The position numbers and the translations under genes were made by a program. DNA of 55,056 nucleotides from CAZNEZ01 sp964572475 (GTDB taxonomy: Bacteria; Bacillota; Clostridia; Lachnospirales; Lachnospiraceae), in assembly GCA_964572475.1 (NCBI GenBank), contig CAZNEZ010000010.1:1-55056 (forward strand). The letters run 5' to 3'. Shown in pieces: positions 19,001 through 26,635 of the stretch. The notes under the pieces were generated by a model. That model saw nothing but the letters and a program-made list of their open reading frames with translations. It was not told the origin of the DNA and ran no database searches. The number at the start of each line of letters is the position of its first letter. The stretch's first letter is position 1.

Positions 19001-19573
19001 AAATTTGAAGTTGGTGGTAAGAACATTAAAAAGAAAGATTTGGGAGGCATTGCTATGACATATGGTTACGTCTATGTAGCACAAATAGCAATGGGAGCTG
19101 ACTATAATCAGACAATAAAGGCAATTACTGAAGCTGAAAGATATAGAGGACCGTCTCTGATTATTGCATATTCACCATGCATAAGTCACGGAATACGTTC
19201 TGGAATGGGAAGTGCACAGCATGAGGAGAAAAAAGCAGTTGAGTCAGGTTACTGGCATCTATATAGGTACAATCCTGAATTAAAAAAAGAAGGTAAAAAT
19301 CCATTTATACTGGACAGCAAAACTCCTCAGATGCCATATGACGAATTTATATCAGGTGAAATAAGATATAATGCGCTAAAACAGGAAAATCCTGAAAAGG
19401 CAGAAAAGTTATTTGAGGAAGCTAGTCAGAATACTAAAGAGAGAACAGAATATTTGCAAAAGCTTATACGGTTATATGATATAGAACAGGATACAAATAA
19501 AAAGACAGATAAGGATATAAGTAAAGACGCAGATAAAAGTAAAAATATAAATTTTGATACAAATAAAGAATAG
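16022..19573 (+). CDS. nifJ: Pyruvate:ferredoxin (flavodoxin) oxidoreductase
   Basis: A 1183-residue single-chain enzyme that oxidises pyruvate with CoA to acetyl-CoA, CO2 and reduced ferredoxin, the central step of anaerobic sugar fermentation. The N-terminal pyrimidine-binding domain has YPITPSSTMAE; the gamma domain shows KFWGLGADGTVGANK. Two 4Fe-4S motifs follow (CIQCNRCSYVCP and CTGCGSCAGVCP). The thiamine diphosphate domain has CAGCGENPY, ATGCSSIWG and GDGWAYDIGFGG. A Cys pair sits late in CEICKEK, plus a Cys in YSPCISHG. Two features are unusual: an acidic low-complexity insertion near residue 860 (DTDKEIDKETDVNIEESDG) and a 25-30 residue Lys/Asp/Asn-rich tail. The start has a CAGGAGG site. 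Confidence 0.95.
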   Translation: MLVREQKTMDGNVAAAHVSYAYSDVAAIYPITPSSTMAEITDEWAVAGKKNIFGQKVQVTEMQSEAGAAGAVHGSLTAGALTTTFTASQGLLLMIPNLYKIAGEQLPGVFNVAARAIATHALSIFGDHSDIYACRQTGVAMLASASVQEVMDLTPVAHIVALRGKIPFINFFDGFRTSHEMQKVECWDYETLKEMINNKLNTNYLLFSYYGDENSEQIIIAMGSVCQTVEETIDYLNESGKKTGLINVHLYRPFSVKHLIEAIPDTVKKITVLDRTKEPGGIGEPLYIDVVAALRNTKFHDIEIYCGRYGLGSKDTTADQINAVFNNNEKKKFTIGIVDDVTHLSLDITQHINAEPKENISCKFWGLGADGTVGANKNSIKIIGKSTDMYVQAYFDYDSKKSGGLTVSHLRFGHKPIKTAYLVEHANFVACHNPTYIRKYNMVQEVKDGGTFLLNCAWSGDELEKNIPGQIKSYIAKHNINFYTIDGIEVGKKIGLNSKINTILQSAFFALSGIIPIEEAKRLMKEAAKASYQIKGDKIVEMNYKAIDMGADALVRVKVPDSWKDADYEPLDTDIMPDREEVIRFVKTIQHPISRHEGDLLPVSAFLEYVDGSTPSGTAAHERRNVAVDVPVWQSENCIQCNRCSYVCPHAVIRPFVMTEEEVKAAPSGINTIPMVGMPEYRFMIGISYTDCTGCGSCAGVCPGKKDKKALIMYPAFEHAEKQQYFDFAKALPIKENAVEKFKETTVKGSQLKQPLFEYSGACAGCGENPYDKLVTQLYGDRMYIANATGCSSIWGNSSPSTPYTVNKCGKGPAWSNSLFEDAAEFGYGMLLAERAIRDGLKDKIETLIQYIDGDTDKEIDKETDVNIEESDGQTKCEQVKTACKSWLNTFSDGLLNGKASKNLEEALQKVDTCEICKEKSDIIKKILLNKDFLSKKSQWIYGGDGWAYDIGFGGLDHVLASGQDINVMVFDTEVYSNTGGQASKATPLGAVAKFEVGGKNIKKKDLGGIAMTYGYVYVAQIAMGADYNQTIKAITEAERYRGPSLIIAYSPCISHGIRSGMGSAQHEEKKAVESGYWHLYRYNPELKKEGKNPFILDSKTPQMPYDEFISGEIRYNALKQENPEKAEKLFEEASQNTKERTEYLQKLIRLYDIEQDTNKKTDKDISKDADKSKNINFDTNKE

Positions 19574-19638
19574 ATGATTAAATTTGAAATAAACAGACAA
19601 TACTAGAAAAGTAAAAATAATTAATGAGGTGAATAGTT

Positions 19639-20097
19639 ATGGTATTAAATGAAAAAGAAAAAGAGACAATTAAATCTCTTCAGACACAGGAAAAATCTTG
19701 TATTACAAAATATGAGAAATATGCAAGTGATGCAAAGGACACAGTATTAAAGGATTTATTTCAGTCAATTAAGAAAAATGAACAGGAGCATTTTGACACA
19801 TTAACACAAGTATTAAGTGGTCAGGTTCCGGGATGTGACTGTAATGATTCTAAAGGTAAGGACTATAATCCTACAGCAACATATACTAATATGTCTAGTT
19901 CTCAGGAAAAAGACGATGATTGTTTCTTAGCTACTGATGCAATCGCTACTGAGAAACTTGTATCATCAGAATACAATACAGAGGTATTCAAATTTGCTGA
20001 TACTGCAATCCGCAAGCTTTTAGCTGATATTCTTGTAGAAGAGCAGAATCATGCAGAAATGATTTATAAGTACAAAACAGTAAATGCTATGGCATAA
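19639..20097 (+). CDS. CotF-like / ferritin-like four-helix protein
   Basis: A 152-residue protein with two helical blocks carrying Glu/His pairs typical of ferritin-like folds (YEKYASDAKD, KNEQEHFDTL and VEEQNHAEMIY), separated by a Cys- and Ser-rich linker (GCDCNDSKG). It is closest to the CotF/spore-coat family, which in Clostridia also occurs in non-spore roles, and to rubrerythrin-like proteins without the rubredoxin domain. The next gene carries a rubredoxin domain, so an oxidative-stress or iron role is possible (inference). Confidence 0.7.
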   Translation: MVLNEKEKETIKSLQTQEKSCITKYEKYASDAKDTVLKDLFQSIKKNEQEHFDTLTQVLSGQVPGCDCNDSKGKDYNPTATYTNMSSSQEKDDDCFLATDAIATEKLVSSEYNTEVFKFADTAIRKLLADILVEEQNHAEMIYKYKTVNAMA

Positions 20098-20110
20098 AAT
20101 AGAGATTGTA

Positions 20111-20136
20111 AGGGGGGCTGCATATGCAGTCCCCTT
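20111..20136 (+). terminator. GC-rich hairpin after the ferritin-like gene
   Basis: The stem pairs AGGGGGG with the CCCCTT side around the palindrome CTGCATATGCAG at 20118-20129, including two G-U pairs. It lies just past the stop codon. Only an AT-rich tract, not a run of T, follows, so termination may be weak. Confidence 0.5.
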
Positions 20137-20223
20137 AAATATAATCTAAAACTTAGCAGAAAAATCAAGTGTTCTATGTTATAATATCCATATACAAATG
20201 TTGTAAGATAAAGGAGGTACAGT

Positions 20224-21708
20224 ATGGCAAAATACAAATGTAGCGTATGTGGGTATATTTATGATGAAGAAATAGAGGGGAAGCCATTTTCAGAATTAGA
20301 GGCCTGTCCTGTATGCAAACAACCAAGTGATAAGTTTGTTAAGATGGAAGAGGAAGGTGAACATGAAGAAAAGCATGAAGAAAAGCATGAAGAAAAGCAT
20401 GAAGAAAAGCATGAAGAAAAGCATGAAGATAGTAAAAGTATTAATGATGAGGTCGAATCAGATAATAAATCAATAGAACGATTGGATTTGTCATATGACA
20501 AGTCATATATAAGACATGATTCTTCATGCAGATATATGGAAGAAATTCATGAGATGGCAGTTAGTGGTAAGTCAATTAGTGGAGCTATGGGAACAAAGAT
20601 GCCGATGCCGAACTGGGATGACATATTACTACTTGGTGCGCAGCTTAATCCAGCACCTTTAGATGATGGAGAATTTGTTACAACTACTACCGTAATAGGT
20701 AAAAATGCTAAGCGACCTATGGTATTAGATAATCCAGTATATGTGTCGCATATGTCATTTGGTGCATTGTCAAGAGAAGTTAAGATATCTCTATCTAAGG
20801 GTTCAGCATTAGCACATAGCGCAATGTGTAGTGGAGAGGGTGGAATTTTATCCGAGGAAAAGGAAGCTGCATACAAATATATTTTTGAGTACATACCTAA
20901 CAAATACAGTGTTACAGATGAGAATCTTAGAACTTCTGATGCAATAGAGATTAAGATTGGTCAGGGAACAAAACCTGGAATGGGAGGACATCTGCCGAGT
21001 GATAAAGTAACAGAAGAAATAGCCAGACTTAGAGACAAGAATGTAGGAGAAGATGTACAAAGTCCAAGCAAATTTCCTGAGCTAAAGACAAAAGAAGACC
21101 TTAAGGATATGGTAGATATGCTTAGGAGACGTTCAGATGGAAGACCTATTGGAATCAAGATTGCGGCAGGAAGAATAGAGAGAGATTTGGAATATTGTGT
21201 ATTTGCAGAACCTGATTTTATAACAGTTGATGGAAGAGGTGGGGGAACAGGTTCAAGTCCATTTCTTCTCCGAGAAGCAACATCAGTTCCTACTATTTAT
21301 GCACTTTATCGCGCAAGAAAGTATCTGGATTCAATACATTCAGATATCTCATTAGTTATTACAGGTGGATTACGTGTATCAGCGGATTTTGCTAAAGCTA
21401 TAGCAATGGGAGCTGATGCAATAGCGGTAGCTTCTGCACCACTTATAGCGGCAGCATGCCAGCAGTATCGAATCTGTGGAAGTGGAAACTGTCCAGTTGG
21501 AGTTGCAACTCAGGATTTAGAATTACGAAGTAGAATTAAGATAGATGCATCAGCCCAGAGAGTTGCTAATTATCTAAATGTATCGCTTTTGGAGTTAAAA
21601 ACATTTGCAAGAATAACAGGACATAAGAATCTCCATGACTTGAATGTAGAAGATTTAGTAACAATTAATAGAGAGATTTCAGAGTTTACCAATATTAAAC
21701 ATGCATAA
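20224..21708 (+). CDS. Rubredoxin-FMN glutamate synthase-like fusion
   Basis: A 494-residue protein. Residues 1-45 are a rubredoxin domain with both Cys pairs (CSVCGYIYDE and CPVCKQPSD). Residues about 46-75 are a linker of five HEEK repeats. The rest is the FMN-binding domain of the glutamate synthase large subunit: NPVYVSHMSFGAL, KPGMGGHLPSDKV, GRPIGIKIAAGR, TVDGRGGGTGSSPF, and a 3Fe-4S-type Cys set CRICGSGNCPVG. The amidotransferase and FAD/NADPH subunits are absent, as in archaeal-type single-domain enzymes. Electrons would pass from rubredoxin to flavin. Whether it makes glutamate or another product is unknown. Starts after an AAAGGAGG site. Confidence 0.88.
   Translation: MAKYKCSVCGYIYDEEIEGKPFSELEACPVCKQPSDKFVKMEEEGEHEEKHEEKHEEKHEEKHEEKHEDSKSINDEVESDNKSIERLDLSYDKSYIRHDSSCRYMEEIHEMAVSGKSISGAMGTKMPMPNWDDILLLGAQLNPAPLDDGEFVTTTTVIGKNAKRPMVLDNPVYVSHMSFGALSREVKISLSKGSALAHSAMCSGEGGILSEEKEAAYKYIFEYIPNKYSVTDENLRTSDAIEIKIGQGTKPGMGGHLPSDKVTEEIARLRDKNVGEDVQSPSKFPELKTKEDLKDMVDMLRRRSDGRPIGIKIAAGRIERDLEYCVFAEPDFITVDGRGGGTGSSPFLLREATSVPTIYALYRARKYLDSIHSDISLVITGGLRVSADFAKAIAMGADAIAVASAPLIAAACQQYRICGSGNCPVGVATQDLELRSRIKIDASAQRVANYLNVSLLELKTFARITGHKNLHDLNVEDLVTINREISEFTNIKHA
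20362..20421 (+). repeat. Five tandem copies of a 12-base repeat (HEEK linker)
   Basis: CATGAAGAAAAG is repeated five times without change inside the linker between the rubredoxin and glutamate synthase domains, followed by a partial sixth unit. Identical repeats at the base level imply recent expansion and likely length variation between strains. Confidence 0.95.
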
Positions 21709-21770
21709 TAATGTTAAAAATGTTTGATATAGAAGCCTGAAAGAGACTCTTCAAATAGGAAATATATAAA

Positions 21771-21810
21771 AAAGCAAAATCAGAGATTACTAGTCTGATT
21801 TTGCTTTTTT
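21771..21810 (+). terminator. Intrinsic terminator after the glutamate synthase-like gene
   Basis: Arms 21771-21784 and 21794-21807 form a perfect 14-pair stem followed by a run of T. It lies 60 bases past the stop codon and, with its leading As, could also act on the minus strand. Confidence 0.85.
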
Positions 21811-21853
21811 TAAAATATAATTAGAAAGCTACGCAATAGCGTGAAACATTTAA

Positions 21854-21907
21854 GAAGAACTGCAACGCAGTTCTTCCAAGCGCTTGTGCCGACAAGCGCT
21901 TTTTTTA
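21854..21907 (+). repeat. Composite double hairpin (dispersed palindrome), copy 2
   Basis: The first hairpin pairs 21854-21863 with 21867-21876 around AAC, as in the copy at 12165. The second pairs 21878-21887 with 21892-21901 around GCCG and runs straight into six Ts, so it also works as a terminator. The two copies share a preceding AAAC(C)ATTT segment. The 386-base gap between 21709 and 22094 holds this, the terminator at 21771 and the kdpA leader. Confidence 0.75.
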
Positions 21908-22025
21908 TATAATTTTAATGTCAGCTATTAAAATTGTAATCCCCATTTAATTTTGGCTATGCTAAATTCTTTAGTGTATTAAAAAAAGTGTTTTTTGTTA
22001 CTGCACAGTTTTCTAATATAAAAGG

Positions 22026-22082
22026 CAGATTAAGGCTACGCAAAATCTGTGTCCTTAGAGAATCCTAAAAAATAGTCGTAGC
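22026..22082 (+). promoter_or_regulatory. Structured leader of the kdp operon
   Basis: Three helices are possible and overlap: CAGATT (22026-22031) with AATCTG (22044-22049), TAAGG (22031-22035) with CCTTA (22053-22057), and GCTACG (22035-22040) with CGTAGC (22077-22082). The last closes directly against the ribosome binding site AAGGAGG, so alternative folding could gate kdpA translation. A promoter with TTGTTA at 21995 and TATAAA at 22017 is possible. It does not match the c-di-AMP (ydaO) riboswitch that I know to precede some potassium genes. Confidence 0.4.
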
Positions 22083-22094
22083 AAGGAGGAAAAG

Positions 22095-23831
22095 ATGAAT
22101 GTAGTTATGCAATATGTTATTTATCTTGTAATTCTTATCGCACTGGCAATACCTTTAGGCAGGTATATCGGTAAAGTAATGAATGGTGAGAAAGTTTTTT
22201 TATCAAAGGTACTAAATCCATGTGAAAGAGGAATTTATAGAATACTTCACATAAGTAAAGATGAAGATATGACATGGAAAAAATACGCAATAAATGTGCT
22301 TGTATTTAGTGGGCTGTTTTTAGTATTGTTATTTGGAATCATTTTTTTACAGGGAATATTACCATTTAATTCAGAAAATGTTGAAGGAACTAGCTGGCAT
22401 CTGGCATTTAATACAGCAGTAAGTTTTGTAACTAATACTAATTGGCAGGCATACAGCGGAGAATCGCAGATGTCATATTTGACACAAATGACTGGACTTA
22501 CAGTACAAAATTTTGTATCGGCAGCAGTTGGAATCTGCGTGTTATTTGCACTCATTAGAGGATTCACACGAATAAAATCAAAAGGAATAGGAAATTTCTG
22601 GGTTGATTTTACAAGAGTAATTATATATGTACTTCTTCCATTATCAATTGTAGCTTCAATTTTATTGGTTTCACAAGGAGTAGTGCAGAATTTTGACAGC
22701 TATCAGGAAGTAGAATTAGTTGAACCAATAACGCTTTCTAATGGAGAAGAGGTAACGAAAGAGGTCGTTCCTATGGGACCTGCTGCCAGTCAGGTGGCAA
22801 TTAAGCAGTTAGGAACAAATGGAGGAGGATTCTTTGGTGTAAACTCAGCTCATCCATTGGAAAATCCAACAATATTGTCAAATCTTATAGAAATGATTTC
22901 TATACTGCTAATTCCTACCTCTTTATGTTTTGCATTTGGTAGAAATATAAAGGATAAAAAGCAGGGAAGAGCTATATTTATTGCAATGATGACAATGCTT
23001 GTGCTGGCAATGGCGAGTATTGCAGTTAGTGAACAGTTTGCTACGCCACAGCTTGCGGATAACCAAGAGGTTGATATAGGAACAGATAATCAGGCAGGTG
23101 GAAACATGGAAGGTAAGGAAAGCAGATTAGGAATTGCATCTTCAGTTACATGGAGTACATTTACAACAGCAGCCTCCAATGGTTCAGTAAATTCAATGCA
23201 TGATTCATATACTCCACTAGGTGGAATGGTATTAATGCTACTCATGATGTTAGGTGAAGTTATATTTGGTGGGGTAGGCTGTGGACTATACGGAATGTTA
23301 GGATTTGCAATACTAACTGTATTTATAGCAGGATTAATGGTAGGAAGAACACCAGAATATCTAGGAAAGAAGATAGAACCATTTGAAATGAAGATGGCAG
23401 TACTAGTGTGTCTTGCAACACCGATAGCTATTCTGGTGGGAAGTGGAATAGCAGCAATTGTTCCATCTGTGGTGGATAGTTTGAACAATTCAGGTGCACA
23501 TGGATTTTCAGAAATGCTATATGCATATTCTTCTGCTGGAGCAAATAACGGTTCAGCATTTGCAGGTTTTAATGCCAATACACCATTTATAAATGTTTCA
23601 ATAGGATTATGTATGCTCTTTGCTAGATTTGTTCCTATGATGGCAGTATTAGCTATGGCAGGAAGCCTTGCGGGTAAAAAGAAGATAGCAAGTACAACAG
23701 GTACATTAAGTACATCAAATGCGATGTTCATATTTCTACTGATTTTTATAGTATTACTTATAGGAGCATTAAGCTTCTTCCCAGCACTAGCTCTTGGACC
23801 AATAGCGGAACACTTAAAAATGTTAGTATAG
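22095..23831 (+). CDS. kdpA: Potassium-transporting ATPase subunit KdpA
   Basis: A 578-residue polytopic membrane protein that forms the potassium-selective channel of the high-affinity KdpFABC pump. Selectivity-filter-like repeats are visible (TNWQAYSGES, GTNGGGFFGVNSAHPLENPT in part, SNGSVNSMHDS, GANNGSAFAGF). About ten membrane helices run through the chain. AAGGAGG precedes the ATG. It heads the operon kdpABCDE. No kdpF-like reading frame is seen directly upstream. Confidence 0.96.
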   Translation: MNVVMQYVIYLVILIALAIPLGRYIGKVMNGEKVFLSKVLNPCERGIYRILHISKDEDMTWKKYAINVLVFSGLFLVLLFGIIFLQGILPFNSENVEGTSWHLAFNTAVSFVTNTNWQAYSGESQMSYLTQMTGLTVQNFVSAAVGICVLFALIRGFTRIKSKGIGNFWVDFTRVIIYVLLPLSIVASILLVSQGVVQNFDSYQEVELVEPITLSNGEEVTKEVVPMGPAASQVAIKQLGTNGGGFFGVNSAHPLENPTILSNLIEMISILLIPTSLCFAFGRNIKDKKQGRAIFIAMMTMLVLAMASIAVSEQFATPQLADNQEVDIGTDNQAGGNMEGKESRLGIASSVTWSTFTTAASNGSVNSMHDSYTPLGGMVLMLLMMLGEVIFGGVGCGLYGMLGFAILTVFIAGLMVGRTPEYLGKKIEPFEMKMAVLVCLATPIAILVGSGIAAIVPSVVDSLNNSGAHGFSEMLYAYSSAGANNGSAFAGFNANTPFINVSIGLCMLFARFVPMMAVLAMAGSLAGKKKIASTTGTLSTSNAMFIFLLIFIVLLIGALSFFPALALGPIAEHLKMLV

Positions 23832-23855
23832 CAATTAATTGCTTTGAAATGGATA

Positions 23856-23920
23856 ATTAGTGTGAAAGATAAATTTTTCACACACAGTATTATGCGCAAA
23901 AGGCAGCGCAGAAATGAGGA
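23856..23920 (+). repeat. Leader repeat copy 2, upstream of kdpB
   Basis: The element has the same order as the one on the minus strand at 8505-8601: ATTAGTGTGAAAGATAAA, hairpin GTGTGAAA/TTTCACAC, then CAAAAGGCAGCGCAGAAATG and AGGA as the ribosome binding site. Here it lies inside an operon, in the 94 bases between kdpA and kdpB, and is the compact form. Confidence 0.75.
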
Positions 23921-23925
23921 AGAAT

Positions 23926-25977
23926 ATGAAATTGAAAGATAAAAAAATGATTATAAGAGCTTTAAAAGATTCTGTAATTAAATTATCGCCTAAAACTCAA
24001 ATTGAAAATCCAGTAATGTTTTTAGTATATTTATCAGCAATATTAACTACTATACTATTTGTTATGTCACTGTTTGGAATAAAGGATGCACCAATTTTTT
24101 ACATACTTGGAATAGCAATAATTCTTTGGTTTACAGTTTTATTTGCAAACTTTGCAGAGGCAATAGCTGAAGGCAGAGGAAAAGCACAGGCAGATTCATT
24201 AAGAGCATCTAAAAAGGATGTTCAGGCAAGAAAGCTTGCAAGTGTTGAGAATAAAGAAAAGTTTGATATGGTTTCATCTTCTACATTAAGAAAAGGTGAT
24301 ATAGTATTAATTAAAGCAGGCGAACAGATTCCGGCAGACGGAGAAGTTATAGAGGGTGCAGCTTCTGTAGATGAAAGCGCAATTACAGGAGAGTCTGCAC
24401 CAGTAATACGTGAAGCAGGAGGAGACAGAAGTGCAGTTACAGGGGGAACAAGCGTTACATCAGACTGGATTGCAGTTATGGTAACGAATGATCCAGGCGA
24501 AAGCTTTTTAGATAAGATGATTGCTATGGTTGAAGGTTCTTCGAGGAAAAAGACACCAAATGAAATAGCATTACAAATATTTTTAATAGCACTTACCGTA
24601 ATATTTATTTTTGTAACTGCCTCTCTATATGCATATAGTGTATTTTCTGCAAAACAGTTAGGAATACCCAATCCTACATCAGTAACATCATTAATCGCAT
24701 TATTAGTATGTCTGGCACCAACGACAATAGGTGCATTGTTATCTTCAATTGGTATAGCAGGAATGAGCAGACTTAATCAGGCAAATGTATTGGCAATGAG
24801 CGGAAGGGCAATAGAAGCAGCAGGTGATGTTGATATTCTTATGCTGGATAAAACAGGAACAATTACATTAGGAAATCGTCAGGCAGCAGAATTTATTCCA
24901 GTTGATGGCCATACAGAAGAAGATTTAGCAGACATTGCACAATTAGCATCATTAGCAGATGAAACACCAGAAGGAAGAAGTATTGTAATCTTAGCAAAGA
25001 AACAGTTTGGAATCAGGGAAAGAGATATTGAAAAATTAAAGCTTGAATTTGTTCCATTTACGGCTACAACAAGGATGAGTGGCGTAAATATGCCAAACCA
25101 TGAGATTAGAAAAGGTGCTGCTGATTCAATGAAAGATTATGTACTGGCTACTGGGGGTATGTATAGTAAGCAATGTGAAGAAGTAGTTAAAAATATTGCT
25201 AATAAAGGCGGTACACCTTTGGTGGTTTCGGAAAATCATATTATTATTGGTGTTGTATATCTAAAGGACATTATTAAGTCAGGAGTTAAGGAAAAATTCG
25301 CAGACTTAAGAAAAATGGGTATAAAAACAATAATGATTACTGGAGATAATCCACTTACAGCAGCAGCTATTGCAGCAGAGGCAGGGGTTGATGACTTCCT
25401 GGCAGAGGCTACACCAGAGGGAAAACTTCAAATGATTCGTGACTTTCAGGCAAAAGGTCATTTAGTGGCAATGACAGGAGATGGAACGAATGATGCACCT
25501 GCACTTGCGCAGGCGGATGTAGCGGTAGCAATGAATACAGGAACGCAGGCAGCTAAAGAAGCTGGAAATATGGTAGATTTAGACTCTTCACCCACCAAGT
25601 TAATAGATATTGTAAGAATTGGTAAGCAATTATTAATGACAAGAGGTAGTCTGACTACATTCAGTATTGCTAATGATTTAGCAAAATACTTTGCTATTAT
25701 TCCAGCATTGTTTATGGGACTATATCCAGAACTGGGGGCGCTTAATATAATGCATTTGCATAGTGCCGAAAGTGCAGTATTTTCAGCAATAATATATAAT
25801 GCATTAATAATAATCGCTCTTATTCCATTATCTTTAAAAGGTGTAAAATATCGTGAGGTATCGGCAGGAAAATTATTATCTCAAAACCTTTTAGTATATG
25901 GTCTAGGCGGAATTATAGCACCTTTCATATTTGTAAAATTAATAGATGTTATTATAGTTGCTACAGGCTTGTTATAA
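23926..25977 (+). CDS. kdpB: Potassium-transporting P-type ATPase subunit KdpB
   Basis: A 683-residue P-type ATPase that powers KdpA. The start at 23926 is preferred because GAGGA lies six bases upstream; the ATG at 23914 overlaps that site. Visible motifs are the actuator TGES at about residues 154-157 (its Ser is the inhibitory phosphorylation site in Escherichia coli), the phosphorylated Asp308 in DKTGTIT, KGA in the nucleotide-binding domain (IRKGAADSM), and GDGTNDAPAL in the P domain. The membrane helices include LVCLAPTTIGALL. It sits between kdpA and kdpC and carries the repeat leader described at 23856. Confidence 0.97.
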   Translation: MKLKDKKMIIRALKDSVIKLSPKTQIENPVMFLVYLSAILTTILFVMSLFGIKDAPIFYILGIAIILWFTVLFANFAEAIAEGRGKAQADSLRASKKDVQARKLASVENKEKFDMVSSSTLRKGDIVLIKAGEQIPADGEVIEGAASVDESAITGESAPVIREAGGDRSAVTGGTSVTSDWIAVMVTNDPGESFLDKMIAMVEGSSRKKTPNEIALQIFLIALTVIFIFVTASLYAYSVFSAKQLGIPNPTSVTSLIALLVCLAPTTIGALLSSIGIAGMSRLNQANVLAMSGRAIEAAGDVDILMLDKTGTITLGNRQAAEFIPVDGHTEEDLADIAQLASLADETPEGRSIVILAKKQFGIRERDIEKLKLEFVPFTATTRMSGVNMPNHEIRKGAADSMKDYVLATGGMYSKQCEEVVKNIANKGGTPLVVSENHIIIGVVYLKDIIKSGVKEKFADLRKMGIKTIMITGDNPLTAAAIAAEAGVDDFLAEATPEGKLQMIRDFQAKGHLVAMTGDGTNDAPALAQADVAVAMNTGTQAAKEAGNMVDLDSSPTKLIDIVRIGKQLLMTRGSLTTFSIANDLAKYFAIIPALFMGLYPELGALNIMHLHSAESAVFSAIIYNALIIIALIPLSLKGVKYREVSAGKLLSQNLLVYGLGGIIAPFIFVKLIDVIIVATGLL

Positions 25978-25999
25978 GCAGGAAAGGAAGTCTTAATAC

Positions 26000-26605
26000 A
26001 TGAAAAATATAAGAAAATATATAAAAAATGCAGTGATTATGATAGTAATAATGACATTAGTATGTGGTGTGATATATCCACTTCTAATTACAGGAATATC
26101 TCAATTATTTTTTAAAGACAAAGCAAATGGAAGTATAATAACAATAGATGGCAAGAATTATGGTTCAGAACTTCTTGCTCAGGAGTTTACAAAGAATGAG
26201 TATTTATGGGGAAGAGTTATGCTTGCTAACACGGATTCATTTAAAGATTCTGATGGAAATGCGCTATATTATGCTAGTCCTTCTAATATCAGTCCTGCAA
26301 GTGATGAATACTCAAAATTAATATCAAGCAGAGTTAGCATATTAAAAGAAGCTAATCCAGATGCAGATAATGATAAAGTCCCAGTTGATTTGGTCACATG
26401 TTCTGGAAGTGGGTTGGATCCAGAAATAAGTGTAAATGCTGCTAATTATCAAATATCAAGAATAGCAGACAGCAGAGGAATAAGTAAAGAAAGCGTTAAG
26501 AAAATAATAGAAAAATATACAACATATAAGATTTTAGGGGTTTTAGGGGAAGATACAGTAAACGTATTAAAAGTTAATCTTGCATTAGATGGCATTTTAA
26601 AGTAA
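26000..26605 (+). CDS. kdpC: Potassium-transporting ATPase subunit KdpC
   Basis: A 201-residue protein with a single N-terminal membrane helix (about residues 11-33) and a soluble domain. It contains the family segments YLWGRV, YYASPSNISPASDEY in part, and CSGSGLDPEIS, which mark KdpC, the subunit that stabilises the complex and increases ATP affinity. It lies 22 bases after kdpB with an AGGAAAGGAAG site. Confidence 0.95.
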   Translation: MKNIRKYIKNAVIMIVIMTLVCGVIYPLLITGISQLFFKDKANGSIITIDGKNYGSELLAQEFTKNEYLWGRVMLANTDSFKDSDGNALYYASPSNISPASDEYSKLISSRVSILKEANPDADNDKVPVDLVTCSGSGLDPEISVNAANYQISRIADSRGISKESVKKIIEKYTTYKILGVLGEDTVNVLKVNLALDGILK

Positions 26606-26635
26606 AACTAATCTTATAGAATTGGAGGAAATGTC

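Noticed and set aside
20362..20421. Possible CRISPR-like or minisatellite array
   Set aside because: The 12-base units are contiguous with no spacers and keep the reading frame of the rubredoxin fusion; they encode a linker.
20259..20501. Minus-strand frame with repeated Ser-Ser-Cys-Phe units
   Set aside because: It is only the antisense reading of the tandem HEEK-encoding repeat and has no ribosome binding site.
21900..22094. c-di-AMP (ydaO) riboswitch upstream of kdpA
   Set aside because: None of the conserved core segments that I know for this class can be found; only the local overlapping helices are supported.
22000..22094. kdpF ahead of kdpA
   Set aside because: No short hydrophobic frame with a start and ribosome binding site is present between the terminators and kdpA.
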